Source: Pseudomonas defluvii (GTDB taxonomy: Bacteria > Pseudomonadota > Gammaproteobacteria > Pseudomonadales > Pseudomonadaceae). Taken from it: DNA of 64,000 nucleotides. The notes under the pieces are model-generated. The model did not search any database. It saw nothing but the letters and a program-made list of their open reading frames with translations, and was not told the DNA's origin. The position numbers were made by a program, and so were the translations under genes. Shown piece after piece: positions 40,779 to 50,575 of the stretch. The DNA lies in assembly GCF_001695625.1 (NCBI RefSeq), contig NZ_MBPN01000009.1:1-64000 (forward strand). The letters are read 5' to 3'. Numbering within the stretch: the first letter of the stretch is position 1; each line of letters begins with the position of its first letter.

Positions 40779-40958
40779 GTAAAAATTGTGGACATTTTTA
40801 AAATAAATTGTACACACTGAAAGCCTTGCAGGACGCGGCTCTTGGCTGAAAGTCGTAGGTTAAAGGCCTTGACACTAGTGACCGGGCAGTCTTGTCGGCC
40901 CCTTGCTCTTTGCGTATCCTCGGCGGCTCGTCAGAACAGTAAAAGCGGAATGCCCATC

Positions 40959-42227
40959 ATGTCAGATTTGAAAACTGCCGCTCTCGAATACCATGCTCAG
41001 CCTCGTCCGGGGAAACTGAGCGTCGAGCTCACCAAGCCTACTGCGACTGCTCGCGACCTGGCCCTGGCCTACAGCCCGGGCGTCGCCGAGCCGGTACGTG
41101 AAATCGCTCGCGATCCAGAGCTGGCCTACAAGTACACCGGCAAGGGCAATCTGGTAGCAGTCATTTCCGACGGCACTGCCATCCTCGGCCTGGGTAACCT
41201 GGGCCCTCTGGCTTCCAAGCCTGTCATGGAAGGCAAGGGTGTTCTGTTCAAGCGTTTCGCCGGTATCGATGTGTTCGACATCGAAGTCGACTCGGAAAGC
41301 CCACAGGCGTTCATCGACACCGTCAAGCGTATCTCCATCACCTTCGGTGGTATCAACCTGGAAGACATCAAGGCGCCAGAGTGCTTTGAGATCGAACGTG
41401 CTCTGATCGAGCAGTGCGACATCCCGGTATTCCACGATGACCAGCACGGTACTGCGATCGTGACCGCTGCGGGCATGATCAACGCCCTGGAAATCGCTGG
41501 CAAAACCTTGGGCGAGGCGAAAATCGTCTGCCTGGGCGCCGGCGCTGCTGCCATCTCCTGCATGAAGCTGCTGGTGAGCATGGGTGCGCAGATCGAAAAC
41601 ATCTTCATGGTTGACCGTACTGGCGTTATCCACGCTGGCCGTGACGACCTGAACCAGTACAAGGCGGTGTTCGCTCACGCTACCGAGAAGCGCACCCTGT
41701 CCGAAGCGCTGGAAGGCGCTGACGTGTTCGTAGGCCTGTCCGGCCCGAACCTGCTGAGCGCTGAAGACCTCAAGCGCATGGCGGCCAACCCGATCGTGTT
41801 CGCCTGCTCCAACCCGGATCCAGAGATCTCGCCGGAACTGGCTCACGCCACCCGCAACGATGTGATCATGGCCACCGGCCGTTCGGACTACCCGAACCAG
41901 GTCAACAACGTACTGGGCTTCCCGTTCATCTTCCGTGGTGCCCTGGACGTTCGCGCCAAGCGCATCAACGAAGAGATGAAGATCGCTGCTGCCAACGCCC
42001 TGCGTGAGCTGGCCAAGCTGCCAGTGCCGAAGGAAGTGTGCGACGCCTACGGCGGTATCGCGCTGGAGTTCGGTCGTGAGTACATCATTCCGAAGCCAAT
42101 GGATGCTCGCCTGATCACCGTGATCTCCGATGCTGTGGCCAAGGCTGCGATCGAGACTGGTGTAGCAACCCTGCCGTATCCGAAGAACTACCCGCTGAAA
42201 AGCGTGGATGACGTGTTCAACGGCTAA
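40959..42227 (+). CDS. maeB: Malic enzyme (oxaloacetate-decarboxylating)
   Basis: This is a 422-residue enzyme converting malate to pyruvate and CO2 with reduction of NAD(P)+. Typical stretches are L-A-Y-S-P-G-V-A-E-P, F-H-D-D-Q-H-G-T-A-I-V (substrate and metal site), G-A-G-A-A-A-I (cofactor fold) and C-S-N-P-D-P-E. It is only the malic domain; the phosphotransacetylase-like tail of E. coli MaeB is absent, as is usual for pseudomonads. GCGGAA eight bases before 40959 favours this ATG over one at 40950. Cofactor preference is not decided here. Confidence 0.93.
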   Translation: MSDLKTAALEYHAQPRPGKLSVELTKPTATARDLALAYSPGVAEPVREIARDPELAYKYTGKGNLVAVISDGTAILGLGNLGPLASKPVMEGKGVLFKRFAGIDVFDIEVDSESPQAFIDTVKRISITFGGINLEDIKAPECFEIERALIEQCDIPVFHDDQHGTAIVTAAGMINALEIAGKTLGEAKIVCLGAGAAAISCMKLLVSMGAQIENIFMVDRTGVIHAGRDDLNQYKAVFAHATEKRTLSEALEGADVFVGLSGPNLLSAEDLKRMAANPIVFACSNPDPEISPELAHATRNDVIMATGRSDYPNQVNNVLGFPFIFRGALDVRAKRINEEMKIAAANALRELAKLPVPKEVCDAYGGIALEFGREYIIPKPMDARLITVISDAVAKAAIETGVATLPYPKNYPLKSVDDVFNG

Positions 42228-42246
42228 GCCGTTGTAGCGCTCCAGC

Positions 42247-42283
42247 AAAAAGCCCCGGCGCGTGAGCACCGGGGCTTTTTTTG
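42247..42283 (+). terminator. Rho-independent terminator after maeB
   Basis: The stem AAAAAGCCCCGG / CCGGGGCTTTTTT with a loop of about ten bases ends in a T-run. It lies 20 bases after the maeB stop. Confidence 0.88.
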
Positions 42284-42297
42284 TGCGCCGTAGAAGC

Positions 42298-42480
42298 CAT
42301 CGCGGGCAAGCCTGCATCCCGCACCTGTAGGGGCAGGCTTGCCTGCGCTGGCATCGGCGCGGTGCCAGCGAGGCCGCGGCGCCTGCATCGTTGGCAAGCC
42401 AACTCCCACAGGAATCCGCGCAGAACAGTGCATCTCTGTAGGATCAGGCTTGCCTGCGATGCAGGCGCCGCGATAGGGCT
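42298..42480. repeat. REP-like palindromic cluster
   Basis: Units resembling the P. putida REP core (GCGGGCAAGCCTGC and its inverted form CAGGCTTGCCTGCG) appear three times, with degenerate CTGTAGG/CCCACAGG flanks. A perfect inverted repeat, GCGGCGCCTGCATCG at 42376-42390 and its complement at 42457-42471, encloses two of the units. Assignment to the REP family rests on resemblance. Confidence 0.6.
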
Positions 42481-42514
42481 TGTACCCCAACGATGACGCC
42501 GTCGCCTGCAAGAG

Positions 42515-42541
42515 CCGTACTCCTGCGGTGTAGGAGTACGG
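42515..42541. terminator. Hairpin downstream of ponA
   Basis: The arms CCGTACTCCT / AGGAGTACGG match perfectly around a seven-base loop, 12 bases beyond the ponA stop (minus-strand reading). There is no T-run. It may mark the end of the ponA transcript. Confidence 0.5.
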
Positions 42542-42552
42542 TTGCTATGGCG

Positions 42553-44982
42553 TCAGAACAGGTCGATCGGAGCCGCTTCATCTGCGGGCAGCGGGCTCCC
42601 CGGCAGATTGCTGTTGCCCAGTTCGTTGACTGACGGCGGTGAGTCTTCAGCCTTGAACAGTTCAAAGTAGGCGTTTGGCGTGCTAGGTGTCGCTGCACGA
42701 CCACTGGCCGGGTCAATTCGCAGGCTGAGGATGCCCTCCGGCTCTGCCAGGCTGTGCGCAGGTTTGTCCTTCAGCGCTGCGCCCATGAAGTTGATCCAGA
42801 TCGGCAGGGCTACCGTGCCGCCATACTCGCGATGGCCGAGGGTCTCGGGCTGGTCGAAGCCCGTCCACACCGTGGTGGTGTAGTCGGCGTTGTAGCCAGA
42901 GAACCAGGCATCCTTGGCTTCGTTGGTGGTGCCTGTCTTGCCGGCTAGGTCGGTTCGCCCCAGAACCATCGCCCTGCGCCCGGTGCCACGCTTGATCACG
43001 TCTTCCAGCATGCTGGTAAGGATGTACGCGGTGCGGCCATCGATTATACGTGGCGCGATCACTGGCGCTTGCACCATGGTCGTAGGGTTGGCGGTATCGA
43101 CGCTGATTGGCCCGGCTTCGGGGGCGGCAATGCCGTTCTGGTCTTCATTACCTTGCGGCACGCGCGCCGGGTTGGCAGTGAACAGTGTTTCGCCGTTACG
43201 GCTCTCGATGCGCTCGATCAGGTACGGGGCGATCTTGTAGCCGCCGTTGGCAAAGGTGCTCCAGCCGGTGGCGATCTCCATCGGGGTCAGGGTTGCCGTG
43301 CCCAGGGCCAGCGACAGGTTGCGTGGCAGGTCCTGTTTGTTGAAGCCAAACTTGGTGATGTAGTCGATCGTGGTGTCGACGCCCATGCTCTGCAGCAGGC
43401 GGATCGAAACCATGTTGCGCGACTTGTACAGTGCCTCACGCAGGCGGATCGGGCCAAGGAAGGTGTTGGTGTCGTTCTTCGGGCGCCAGACCTTGTCCAG
43501 GTACTCGTCGACAAACACGATAGGGGCATCGTTGACCAGGCTGGCGGCGGTGTAGCCGTTATCCAGTGCAGCACTGTAGATGAATGGCTTGAAGCTTGAG
43601 CCTGGCTGACGCTTGGCTTGCATGGCGCGGTTGTAGTTGCTCTGCTCGAAGGAGAACCCGCCGACCAGTGCGCGGATAGCGCCGCTGTGGGGGTCGAGCG
43701 AGACCAGTGCGCTCTGCGCTGTGGGTACCTGGCTGAACTTCAGGATGCCGCTGCTCAGGCGTTGCACCCGGATCAGGTCGCCGATCTGGGCAACATCTGC
43801 AGGTTGTTGTGGGCTGCGGCCCTGGCTGTTGGTGCTGAGGAATGGGCGGGCCCATTTCATGCTGTCCCAGGCAACCGGCAGCTCTTCGCCGGTGCGGGTC
43901 AGGACATGCAGGCCGCTCTTGTCAACCTGGGTCACGATAGCCGGCTCCAGGCCTCCCAGCGGTCGTTGCTTGTTCAGTTCCTGCAGCCATGCCGCTCGGG
44001 TTTTACCGGGCAGGCGCGATTCCGGTCCGCGGTAGCCGTGACGTTGGTCATAGGCGAGCAGCCCTTCCAGTACGGCATTGTTGGCCATTTCCTGGAGGTC
44101 GCTAGGGACGGTAACCGTCACCCGGAAACCTTCTGTGTAGGCGTCGCTGCCGTAGCGGCCAACCATCTCGGCGCGGGCCATCTCGGCAATGTAGGGCGCG
44201 TTCACTTCGGGGGTCGGTACGTGGTAGCTGGCGTTGATCGGCTCAGCCAACGCGCTCAGGTAGCTGGCTTCGTCGATTTTGCCAAGCTTGTACATACGGC
44301 CGAGGATCCAGTCGCGGCGCTCTTTGGCGCGTACCGGATTGGCCAGCGGGTTGAAGCGCGAGGGCGCCTTGGGCAGGCCGGCGATCATCGCCATTTGCGC
44401 CAGGCTTACGTCACGAATCGATTTGCCGTAGTAAACCTGGGCTGCGGCTTCAATGCCGTAGGCGCGGTTACCCAGGTAGATCTTGTTCACGTACAGCTCA
44501 AGGATTTCATCTTTGGTCAGTTCGCGCTCGATCTGCAGGGCCAGGAGAATTTCGTTGGTCTTGCGCGAGAAGCTGCGCTCGCTGCTCAGGAAGAAGTTCT
44601 TCGCCACCTGCATGGTGATGGTGCTGCCGCCACTCTGGATGTGGCCCGACTTGATCAATTGTGTTGCAGCGCGCATCAGGCTGCTCGGGTCGACCCCGTA
44701 GTGATTGGCGAAGTTGTCGTCTTCGGCAGCCAGCAATGCCTGGATGAAATGCGGCGGAATGTCGGCAAAACGGATGGGTGAACGACGCATTTCGCCAAAC
44801 TCGGCGATGAGCTTGCCGTCACTGCTGTAGACCCGCAGGGGGATCTGCAACTGGATGCTTCTGAGGGCCTCTACCGAGGGCAAGCTGGGGCTAAGATACA
44901 GAAACGCGCCGCTCAGACCGAGTACGAGCGCACAAATGACTGCGACGAAAGACCACCAGAAGAACTTCAGCAGGCGTATCAA
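42553..44982 (-). CDS. ponA: Penicillin-binding protein 1A (bifunctional)
   Basis: This is an 809-residue class A PBP anchored by an N-terminal transmembrane helix (about 8-30). The GT51 glycosyltransferase domain has A-A-E-D-D-N-F-A-N-H-Y-G and G-G-S-T-I-T-M-Q-V-A-K-N. The transpeptidase domain has the serine motif S-S-F-K, an S-x-N motif in S-R-N-M, and K-T-G-T. An OB-like insert lies between them, as in E. coli PBP1a. It polymerises and crosslinks peptidoglycan. It is divergent from the pilM operon, as in P. aeruginosa. Confidence 0.95.
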   Translation of the reverse strand: MIRLLKFFWWSFVAVICALVLGLSGAFLYLSPSLPSVEALRSIQLQIPLRVYSSDGKLIAEFGEMRRSPIRFADIPPHFIQALLAAEDDNFANHYGVDPSSLMRAATQLIKSGHIQSGGSTITMQVAKNFFLSSERSFSRKTNEILLALQIERELTKDEILELYVNKIYLGNRAYGIEAAAQVYYGKSIRDVSLAQMAMIAGLPKAPSRFNPLANPVRAKERRDWILGRMYKLGKIDEASYLSALAEPINASYHVPTPEVNAPYIAEMARAEMVGRYGSDAYTEGFRVTVTVPSDLQEMANNAVLEGLLAYDQRHGYRGPESRLPGKTRAAWLQELNKQRPLGGLEPAIVTQVDKSGLHVLTRTGEELPVAWDSMKWARPFLSTNSQGRSPQQPADVAQIGDLIRVQRLSSGILKFSQVPTAQSALVSLDPHSGAIRALVGGFSFEQSNYNRAMQAKRQPGSSFKPFIYSAALDNGYTAASLVNDAPIVFVDEYLDKVWRPKNDTNTFLGPIRLREALYKSRNMVSIRLLQSMGVDTTIDYITKFGFNKQDLPRNLSLALGTATLTPMEIATGWSTFANGGYKIAPYLIERIESRNGETLFTANPARVPQGNEDQNGIAAPEAGPISVDTANPTTMVQAPVIAPRIIDGRTAYILTSMLEDVIKRGTGRRAMVLGRTDLAGKTGTTNEAKDAWFSGYNADYTTTVWTGFDQPETLGHREYGGTVALPIWINFMGAALKDKPAHSLAEPEGILSLRIDPASGRAATPSTPNAYFELFKAEDSPPSVNELGNSNLPGSPLPADEAAPIDLF

Positions 44983-45162
44983 GGCTTTGGGGTGTCCAGG
45001 TAGAGGAGTGAGTTGAGCACAGGCCCGGCAGACGTCAAAAAACGCTGGGCATTATAAGCAAATTTCACCTCGGCGCGTTATGCGAGCTCTTGTCAAGGTG
45101 CTCGATTGCCGCTGGCGCAAGCGCTGCGCGGTGGATGGTGACTATAAAAATAGGGAAAGCCA

Positions 45163-46086
45163 ATGTTTGGACGTTTCGGCAAGGATGCCGGTTCACTTTT
45201 GGGTATTGAAATTGTCGCTACTGCCGTACGCCTAGTGCAACTGGAGCGTCGTGGGGGCGGTTGCGCAGTGCGCGCCTGGGCGATTGAGCCACTGGCTGCT
45301 GGGGCGGTGATCGATGGGCGCATGGTGGCGCTTGATGTGATCGCAGCGGCGTTGGCCCAGGCATTCAGGCGCAGTGGTGCTACAGCGGTTGATGCCGCAC
45401 TGTCGCTGCCGGCATCGGCGGTCATGTGTTGTGAGGTGACGTTGCCGCGTGGGCTCGGTGAGGCGGAAATGGCTAACCGTTTGTCTGACGAGCTTGCAGG
45501 CAGCATCCCTTACCCGCTCGATGATGCTGCCATCGACTTTCAAGTGATGGGTGTCAATGCGCAGGCACCGGGCGCGCTCGATGTGGCGGTAGCGGTATGC
45601 CGCTGGGATGCGCTGGAGGTGATCGAGGAGGTCCTGGCGCTGGCTGGCCTGTGCCCACAGGTTGTCGATATCGACAGCCATGCCTTGCAGCGGGTTGCCT
45701 GTCGGGCGTCAGGTGAGGTGTCTGCGGTGCTAGTGGTCGAGACAGACCATCTTGTCTTTCATCATCTGCGCGAGGCCGGTGAACACCGTCGGGACGAATT
45801 ACGGGGCGGGGATGCGGCCCTGCAGTTGGAGTCCATTGTGCGTGCGCTCGACCACTGGTTGCTGGATAGCCTGGAGCGTGGCCGCGGATCAATGCCGGAG
45901 CAGTTGCTGTTGGTGGGTACTGGTGCCATTGCGGCGCTTGCCGAGCAGTTGCAGCCGAGGTTGGGTATTGCCTGCTCGGTGCTTGACCCCTTTGACGGCA
46001 TGCCCGGTGTGCGGGATGGCGCATTGCGTGCAGCGGCGCCTTGCCTGGCGATTGCCAGCGGCCTTGCGCGCAGGAGCTTTGACTGA
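45163..46086 (+). CDS. pilM: Type IV pilus inner-membrane platform protein PilM
   Basis: This is a 307-residue actin-fold (FtsA-like) cytoplasmic protein of the pilus alignment complex. It starts M-F-G-R-F-G-K-D-A-G-S-L-L-G-I-E-I. The fold's nucleotide-binding segments are V-A-T-A-V-R-L-V-Q-L and L-L-V-G-T-G-A-I-A-A-L. It is shorter than P. aeruginosa PilM (about 354 residues). It opens a rightward operon with pilN overlapping by one base. Confidence 0.88.
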   Translation: MFGRFGKDAGSLLGIEIVATAVRLVQLERRGGGCAVRAWAIEPLAAGAVIDGRMVALDVIAAALAQAFRRSGATAVDAALSLPASAVMCCEVTLPRGLGEAEMANRLSDELAGSIPYPLDDAAIDFQVMGVNAQAPGALDVAVAVCRWDALEVIEEVLALAGLCPQVVDIDSHALQRVACRASGEVSAVLVVETDHLVFHHLREAGEHRRDELRGGDAALQLESIVRALDHWLLDSLERGRGSMPEQLLLVGTGAIAALAEQLQPRLGIACSVLDPFDGMPGVRDGALRAAAPCLAIASGLARRSFD

Positions 46087-46628
46087 TGCGGCGGGTCAAC
46101 CTGCTGCCGTGGCGCGAGGCCAGGCGCCAGGCACGGGGTAAGCAGTTGCAGGTAATGCTGGTTGCAACCCTCGTGCTGGGGGGCGCAGGTGTGTACCTGG
46201 TGGATCGTGCGGTCGAACGGCGGCTAAGCGGACAGGAGGCGCGCAATGCCGGGTTGCAACAAGACAGTGAGCAGCTTGATGAGTTGATCGCCCGCCTGTC
46301 CGATCTGGCAGAGCAACGTGATGCCTTGCTGGAGCAGTTACAGGACGTTGAGGTGTTGCAGGAGGGCCAGGGATTCGACGTGCTTGAGCGTTTGGTTTAC
46401 GCCGTGCCGCAGGGTGTACAGCTCACCGGATTGCTCTTTGAGGCTGCGCAGTTGAACGTCTCGGGGTTGGCCCCTTCAAGTGCAGCGGTTGCCCGCTTCC
46501 TGCGTAACCTTGGCACCGTACCGGGCTTGCAGAGGCCTGAGCTGCAGGATGTGCAGTCGATCGGAACGGGGGTGGCCTTTCAGCTGCTGGTGGGCGTGCA
46601 GTTGGCTGATTCGGAGCCTGCGCCATGA
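46086..46628 (+). CDS. pilN: Type IV pilus assembly protein PilN
   Basis: This is a 180-residue bitopic protein. The N-terminal motif V-N-L-L-P-W-R (residues 4-10) is the PilM-binding peptide. A transmembrane helix follows at about 21-42, then a coiled coil (45-90) and a small ferredoxin-like periplasmic domain. It overlaps pilM by one base and the next gene by four. Confidence 0.9.
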   Translation: MRRVNLLPWREARRQARGKQLQVMLVATLVLGGAGVYLVDRAVERRLSGQEARNAGLQQDSEQLDELIARLSDLAEQRDALLEQLQDVEVLQEGQGFDVLERLVYAVPQGVQLTGLLFEAAQLNVSGLAPSSAAVARFLRNLGTVPGLQRPELQDVQSIGTGVAFQLLVGVQLADSEPAP

Positions 46629-47566
46629 GCCGGCTGGCAATGCTTGCCGGTTTGGAGTGGGGCGTGCTGGGCAGTTGGTCCTGGCGGGCGAAGGCCGCGC
46701 TGCTGGCAGCCTCCTTGGCTGCCGTGACAGGGTTAGGCTACGGGGTTCAGGTACGTGATGGGCTGCTGGATCTTGAGCGCTCCATGGGCCGAGAGGTAGC
46801 GCTCAGGGGCGAAATTGCCGAAAAGTCGGTGCAGGCCGCGCTTTCGGAGGGCTATCACCAGCAGATCGATGCCTTGCAGCACCGTCTTGAGTCTGCAAGG
46901 CAGCGGTTGCAGCAGGGCGATGCTGCACGGTTGCTGGAGGATGTCGCGCGGCTGGGCGACGGGCTTTGGGTCGAGCAGTTCAAGCTGCTTGATGAGGTGC
47001 CTCATGCCTATTTTGTCGAACAGCCGCTGGAATTGAACGCCATAGGCGCTTATCCACAACTGACGGCCTTGCTCGCCGGTCTGGCCGGGCTGTCCCGTAT
47101 CGTCACCTTGACGTCGTTGCAACTGGCCCCGGCAGAGGCGAAGGCACCGGGGCAACTGCAGCTGCGCCTGCTTGCCAGTACCTATCGTGCTGGTGATCAG
47201 TCTCAGGCGCTGGAGCCTGCCCTGTTGCCGGTGATCGCCGACGCTTCAGCGCCATTGCCACAAGATCCGTTTGCTGCCGTTGAGCCACTTGAGTCGCGCA
47301 CGCTGCTTGAGCGGCTTGCGCTTGAGCAGTTTGAAATGGTCGGCAGCCTGCGCGGCCGGCAGGGGAGAGTGGCTCTGTTAAGAGGGGCGGGTTCGATACA
47401 CCGTATTCAGTTGGAGGATCGCTTGGGGCCTGATCACGGACGCGTCGTGGCCATCAGCGAGCATCAAGTGGAGCTTGTCGAGCAAGTGTTCATTGAGGGC
47501 AGGGGCTGGCTTGAGCGGCCCCGAACCCTTGTGTTGAAGCAGGCAGACCGAGTAGACGGTCGCTGA
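46625..47566 (+). CDS. PilO-PilP fusion protein
   Basis: This is a 313-residue single open frame combining two proteins that are separate in P. aeruginosa. Residues 1-200 are PilO-like: a transmembrane helix at about 22-44, a coiled coil and a periplasmic domain. From about residue 212 the sequence is PilP-like: D-P-F near the start, then F-E-M-V-G-S-L-R-G, H-G-R-V-V-A-I-S-E-H-Q-V-E-L-V-E and G-W-L-E-R-P-R-T-L-V-L-K. The lipoprotein signal of PilP is absent, because the PilO part supplies the membrane anchor. PilP normally contacts the secretin PilQ, encoded directly downstream. Confidence 0.85.
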   Translation: MSRLAMLAGLEWGVLGSWSWRAKAALLAASLAAVTGLGYGVQVRDGLLDLERSMGREVALRGEIAEKSVQAALSEGYHQQIDALQHRLESARQRLQQGDAARLLEDVARLGDGLWVEQFKLLDEVPHAYFVEQPLELNAIGAYPQLTALLAGLAGLSRIVTLTSLQLAPAEAKAPGQLQLRLLASTYRAGDQSQALEPALLPVIADASAPLPQDPFAAVEPLESRTLLERLALEQFEMVGSLRGRQGRVALLRGAGSIHRIQLEDRLGPDHGRVVAISEHQVELVEQVFIEGRGWLERPRTLVLKQADRVDGR

Positions 47567-47581
47567 CACTGGAGGTCATGG

Positions 47582-48844
47582 ATGAGCAAGCGGTGTTGGG
47601 TGTTTGGTGTGCTCTTTTTAGTCATGGCAGACACAGATCTGCGTGCGGCTGTATCGACAGGCCCTTATGTTGGGGAGCCATTGTCGCTGAACTTTCAGGA
47701 TGTCGAGGTGCGTTCGGTGTTGCAGGTGCTGGCCGATTTCACCGAGCTGAATCTGGTCACCAGCGACGCGGTGCAGGGCACTGTCACCCTGCGCTTGCAG
47801 GACGTGCCTTGGGATCACGCGTTGGACCTGGTGTTACGCAGCAAGGGGCTTGGCAGGCGCCTGGACGGTAATGTGCTGATGGTGGCACCGCTGGAAGAAT
47901 TGGCGGGTCTGGCGACATTGCAGCGTGAGGTGTTGCAGGTCACGCATGCCAGGGCGGCAGATATCGCTGAGCTCTACCTGGGCTTGTTCACAGGGGATGC
48001 AGCAGGCGCTGAGCGCGGTGCGATCGTGATTGATGAACGCACCAACACGATTCTCGCGAACCAGACTTCGGCGCGCCTTGACGCGTTGCGCCAGCTCGTC
48101 GCGCAACTGGACGTGCCTGTGCGTCAGGTGCTGATCGAGGCAAGGATCGTTGAGGCCAATGTCGACTACGAGAAAAGCTTTGGCATTCGCTGGGGTGGCG
48201 AGTTGAGCCTGGGTGCTGGCGTGGCGCTCTACGGGCCGGGTGAGGTGGGGCGGCCTTTTGTCGACCTTGGGGCGGAACGGGCGAGCTCGGGCATCGGCTT
48301 GGGGCTGGTTCGTGACAGCCAATTGCTGGACCTTGAGCTCACTGCGATGGAAAAATCCGGTAACGGGGAGATCATCTCGCAGCCCAAGGTGGTGACTGCT
48401 GACCGAGAAACTGCACGGATCCTCAAAGGGACCGAGGTGCCTTATCAGGAGTCGGGCGCCAATGGCACCACCTCGATCACCTTTCGCGAGGCGTCTCTGT
48501 CGCTTGAAGTGACGCCGCAGATCATGGCGGACAACCGTGTGGTGATGGCCGTCAAGGTGACCAAGGATGAGCCTGATTACCTCAATGCCCAGGCTCAGGT
48601 GCCGCCGATACGGAAGAATGAGGTCAACGCCAAGGTTCAGGTGGGTGATGGGGAGACCATCGTGATTGGCGGGGTGTACTCGACGGTGCAAAGTAAAGTG
48701 GTCGATAAGGTGCCATTTTTGGGCGATGTGCCGTATGTTGGGCGGCTGTTTAAGCGCGATGTCGTACAAGAAAAAAAATCTGAGCTGCTGGTCTTCCTGA
48801 CTCCGCGTATCATGAGTGACCAGGCGATTGCTGTGAGTCGTTGA
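47582..48844 (+). CDS. pilQ: Type IV pilus secretin PilQ, short form
   Basis: This is a 420-residue outer-membrane secretin. After a signal peptide (about 1-23) come one STN/N0-like domain ([18 protein letters not shown]), an N1-type domain, and the secretin core with [16 protein letters not shown] and the C-terminal [15 protein letters not shown]. It is far shorter than P. aeruginosa PilQ (about 714 residues), because the N-terminal peptidoglycan-binding AMIN domains are absent. GGAGG lies six bases upstream of the ATG. Confidence 0.9.
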   Translation: MSKRCWVFGVLFLVMADTDLRAAVSTGPYVGEPLSLNFQDVEVRSVLQVLADFTELNLVTSDAVQGTVTLRLQDVPWDHALDLVLRSKGLGRRLDGNVLMVAPLEELAGLATLQREVLQVTHARAADIAELYLGLFTGDAAGAERGAIVIDERTNTILANQTSARLDALRQLVAQLDVPVRQVLIEARIVEANVDYEKSFGIRWGGELSLGAGVALYGPGEVGRPFVDLGAERASSGIGLGLVRDSQLLDLELTAMEKSGNGEIISQPKVVTADRETARILKGTEVPYQESGANGTTSITFREASLSLEVTPQIMADNRVVMAVKVTKDEPDYLNAQAQVPPIRKNEVNAKVQVGDGETIVIGGVYSTVQSKVVDKVPFLGDVPYVGRLFKRDVVQEKKSELLVFLTPRIMSDQAIAVSR

Positions 48845-48848
48845 TTCT

Positions 48849-49367
48849 GTGCGAAATTTGATACTTGTTGGGCCGATGGGTGCTGGCAAAAGCACCATTG
48901 GCCGTCTGCTTGCCAAAGAGCTGCGTCTGCCGTTCAAGGATTCCGATAAGGAAATCGAGCTGCGTACGGGCGCCAATATCCCATGGATCTTCGACAAGGA
49001 AGGTGAGCCGGGATTTCGTGATCGTGAGCAGGCGATGATCGCCGAGCTGTGCGAGGCCGATGGCGTTGTGCTTGCAACCGGCGGTGGTGCCGTGATGCGT
49101 GAAGCCAATCGCCGGGCATTGCATGCCGGTGGGCGAGTGGTTTACCTGCATGCCTCGGTTGAACAGCAAGTCGGGCGCACCGCGCGTGACCGCAATCGAC
49201 CGTTGTTGCGTACCGCCGATCCTGCTGCGACCTTGCGTGCCTTGCTGGAGCTGCGCGATCCGCTGTACCGGGAGATCGCCGATCTGGTCGTCGAAACCGA
49301 CGAACGGCCGCCGCGCATGGTGGTGCTGGATATTCTCGAGCGCCTGGAGAAGTTGCCGCCCCGTTAG
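48849..49367 (+). CDS. aroK: Shikimate kinase
   Basis: This is a 172-residue kinase phosphorylating shikimate at O3. The Walker A motif G-P-M-G-A-G-K-S-T lies at residues 8-16. D-S-D-K-E-I-E, F-R-D-R-E and the glycine motif T-G-G-G-A-V bind shikimate. The start is a GTG at 48849, four bases after the pilQ stop, so it is likely co-transcribed with pilQ. aroB follows. Confidence 0.96.
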   Translation: MRNLILVGPMGAGKSTIGRLLAKELRLPFKDSDKEIELRTGANIPWIFDKEGEPGFRDREQAMIAELCEADGVVLATGGGAVMREANRRALHAGGRVVYLHASVEQQVGRTARDRNRPLLRTADPAATLRALLELRDPLYREIADLVVETDERPPRMVVLDILERLEKLPPR

Positions 49368-49461
49368 GCTATCCTCGGCGGCCAGTCATGCCGTGACAGG
49401 GCACCTCGTTACTGCGCGGGCCGCGCTATTGCTCCCGCGCCCTAGTTCATTGTGGGGAAAC

Positions 49462-50559
49462 ATGCAGACACTTAAGGTCGAGTTGGGTGAACGTAGCTAT
49501 CCGATCTACATTGGTGAGGGCTTGCTGGATCAGCCCGAGTTGCTGGCGCCGCACATAGCGGGTCGGCAGGTTGCCATCGTTTCCAACGAGACCGTTGCCC
49601 CCCTTTATCTGGAGCGCCTGACCCGTACATTGGGCGCTTTTTCAGTGCTGCCAGTGGTATTGCCGGATGGCGAAGCCTTCAAGAACTGGGAAACCCTGCA
49701 GCTGATTTTCGATGCCCTGCTGACCGCGCGTCATGATCGTCGGACCACCATTATCGCCCTTGGCGGCGGTGTGATCGGCGATATGGCCGGTTTTGCGGCG
49801 GCGTGCTACCAGCGTGGCGTGGATTTCATCCAGGTGCCGACCACGCTCCTGTCGCAGGTCGACTCCTCGGTGGGCGGCAAGACCGGTATCAACCATCCGT
49901 TGGGCAAGAACATGGTCGGTGCGTTCTATCAGCCCAATGCAGTGCTGATCGATACCACCAGCCTGAATACACTGCCGGCCCGCGAACTGTCGGCAGGCCT
50001 GGCGGAAGTCATCAAGTACGGCCTGATCTGCGATGAGCCGTTCCTGGGCTGGCTGGAAGCGAATGTCGATGCCCTGCGCCGGCTTGATCAAGCCGCGCTT
50101 ACCGTTGCCATTCAGCGCTCCTGCGCGGCCAAGGCCGCCGTGGTCGGCGCTGATGAGCGTGAGTCCGGCGTGCGCGCCACGCTGAACCTGGGACATACCT
50201 TCGGTCATGCGATCGAGACTCACATGGGCTATGGTGTCTGGTTGCACGGTGAAGCCGTTGCCGCTGGCACAGTCATGGCGCTGGAAATGTCCATGCGTCT
50301 GGGCTGGATCAGTCAGCAGGCCCGAGATCGGGCCATCCGCCTGTTTCAACGCGCAGGCCTGCCGGTGGTGCCTCCACAGGAAATGACCCCGGCGCATTTC
50401 ATGGAGCATATGGCAGTCGACAAAAAGGTACTCGACGGTCGCCTGCGGCTGGTGCTGTTGCGCCAGTTGGGTGAGGCCGTGGTTACCGACGACTATCCAA
50501 GAGAGATTCTTCAGGCCACGCTGGACGCGGATTACCGCGCGATCGTGGCCCAGCTTTGA
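49462..50559 (+). CDS. aroB: 3-dehydroquinate synthase
   Basis: This is a 365-residue NAD- and metal-dependent enzyme of the shikimate pathway. Signatures are [28 protein letters not shown], and the metal-binding [13 protein letters not shown] before the ATG at 49462 sets the start. It lies between aroK and damX, the standard order in gammaproteobacteria. Confidence 0.97.
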   Translation: MQTLKVELGERSYPIYIGEGLLDQPELLAPHIAGRQVAIVSNETVAPLYLERLTRTLGAFSVLPVVLPDGEAFKNWETLQLIFDALLTARHDRRTTIIALGGGVIGDMAGFAAACYQRGVDFIQVPTTLLSQVDSSVGGKTGINHPLGKNMVGAFYQPNAVLIDTTSLNTLPARELSAGLAEVIKYGLICDEPFLGWLEANVDALRRLDQAALTVAIQRSCAAKAAVVGADERESGVRATLNLGHTFGHAIETHMGYGVWLHGEAVAAGTVMALEMSMRLGWISQQARDRAIRLFQRAGLPVVPPQEMTPAHFMEHMAVDKKVLDGRLRLVLLRQLGEAVVTDDYPREILQATLDADYRAIVAQL

Positions 50560-50575
50560 GGTTGATAAGAGTTCG

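Larger units (their letters stand above)
42228..42552. other. maeB-ponA intergenic region rich in hairpins
   Basis: These 325 bases between convergent maeB and ponA hold no supported gene. They contain an intrinsic terminator after maeB, degenerate REP-like units, a perfect 15-base inverted repeat, and a hairpin before the ponA stop. They look like an accumulation site for palindromic repeats in a convergent gap. Confidence 0.7.

Noticed and set aside
40842..40958. Longer N-terminus for the malic enzyme from an upstream in-frame start
   Set aside because: The extra 39 residues do not resemble malic enzymes, and a ribosome site sits before the ATG at 40959.
45110..45140. Possible sigma-54 promoter (TGGCGC-N-CTGCG) before pilM
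   Set aside because: The -12 half departs from consensus (CTGCG rather than TTGCA), and P. aeruginosa pilMNOPQ is not known to need sigma-54. Too weak to list.
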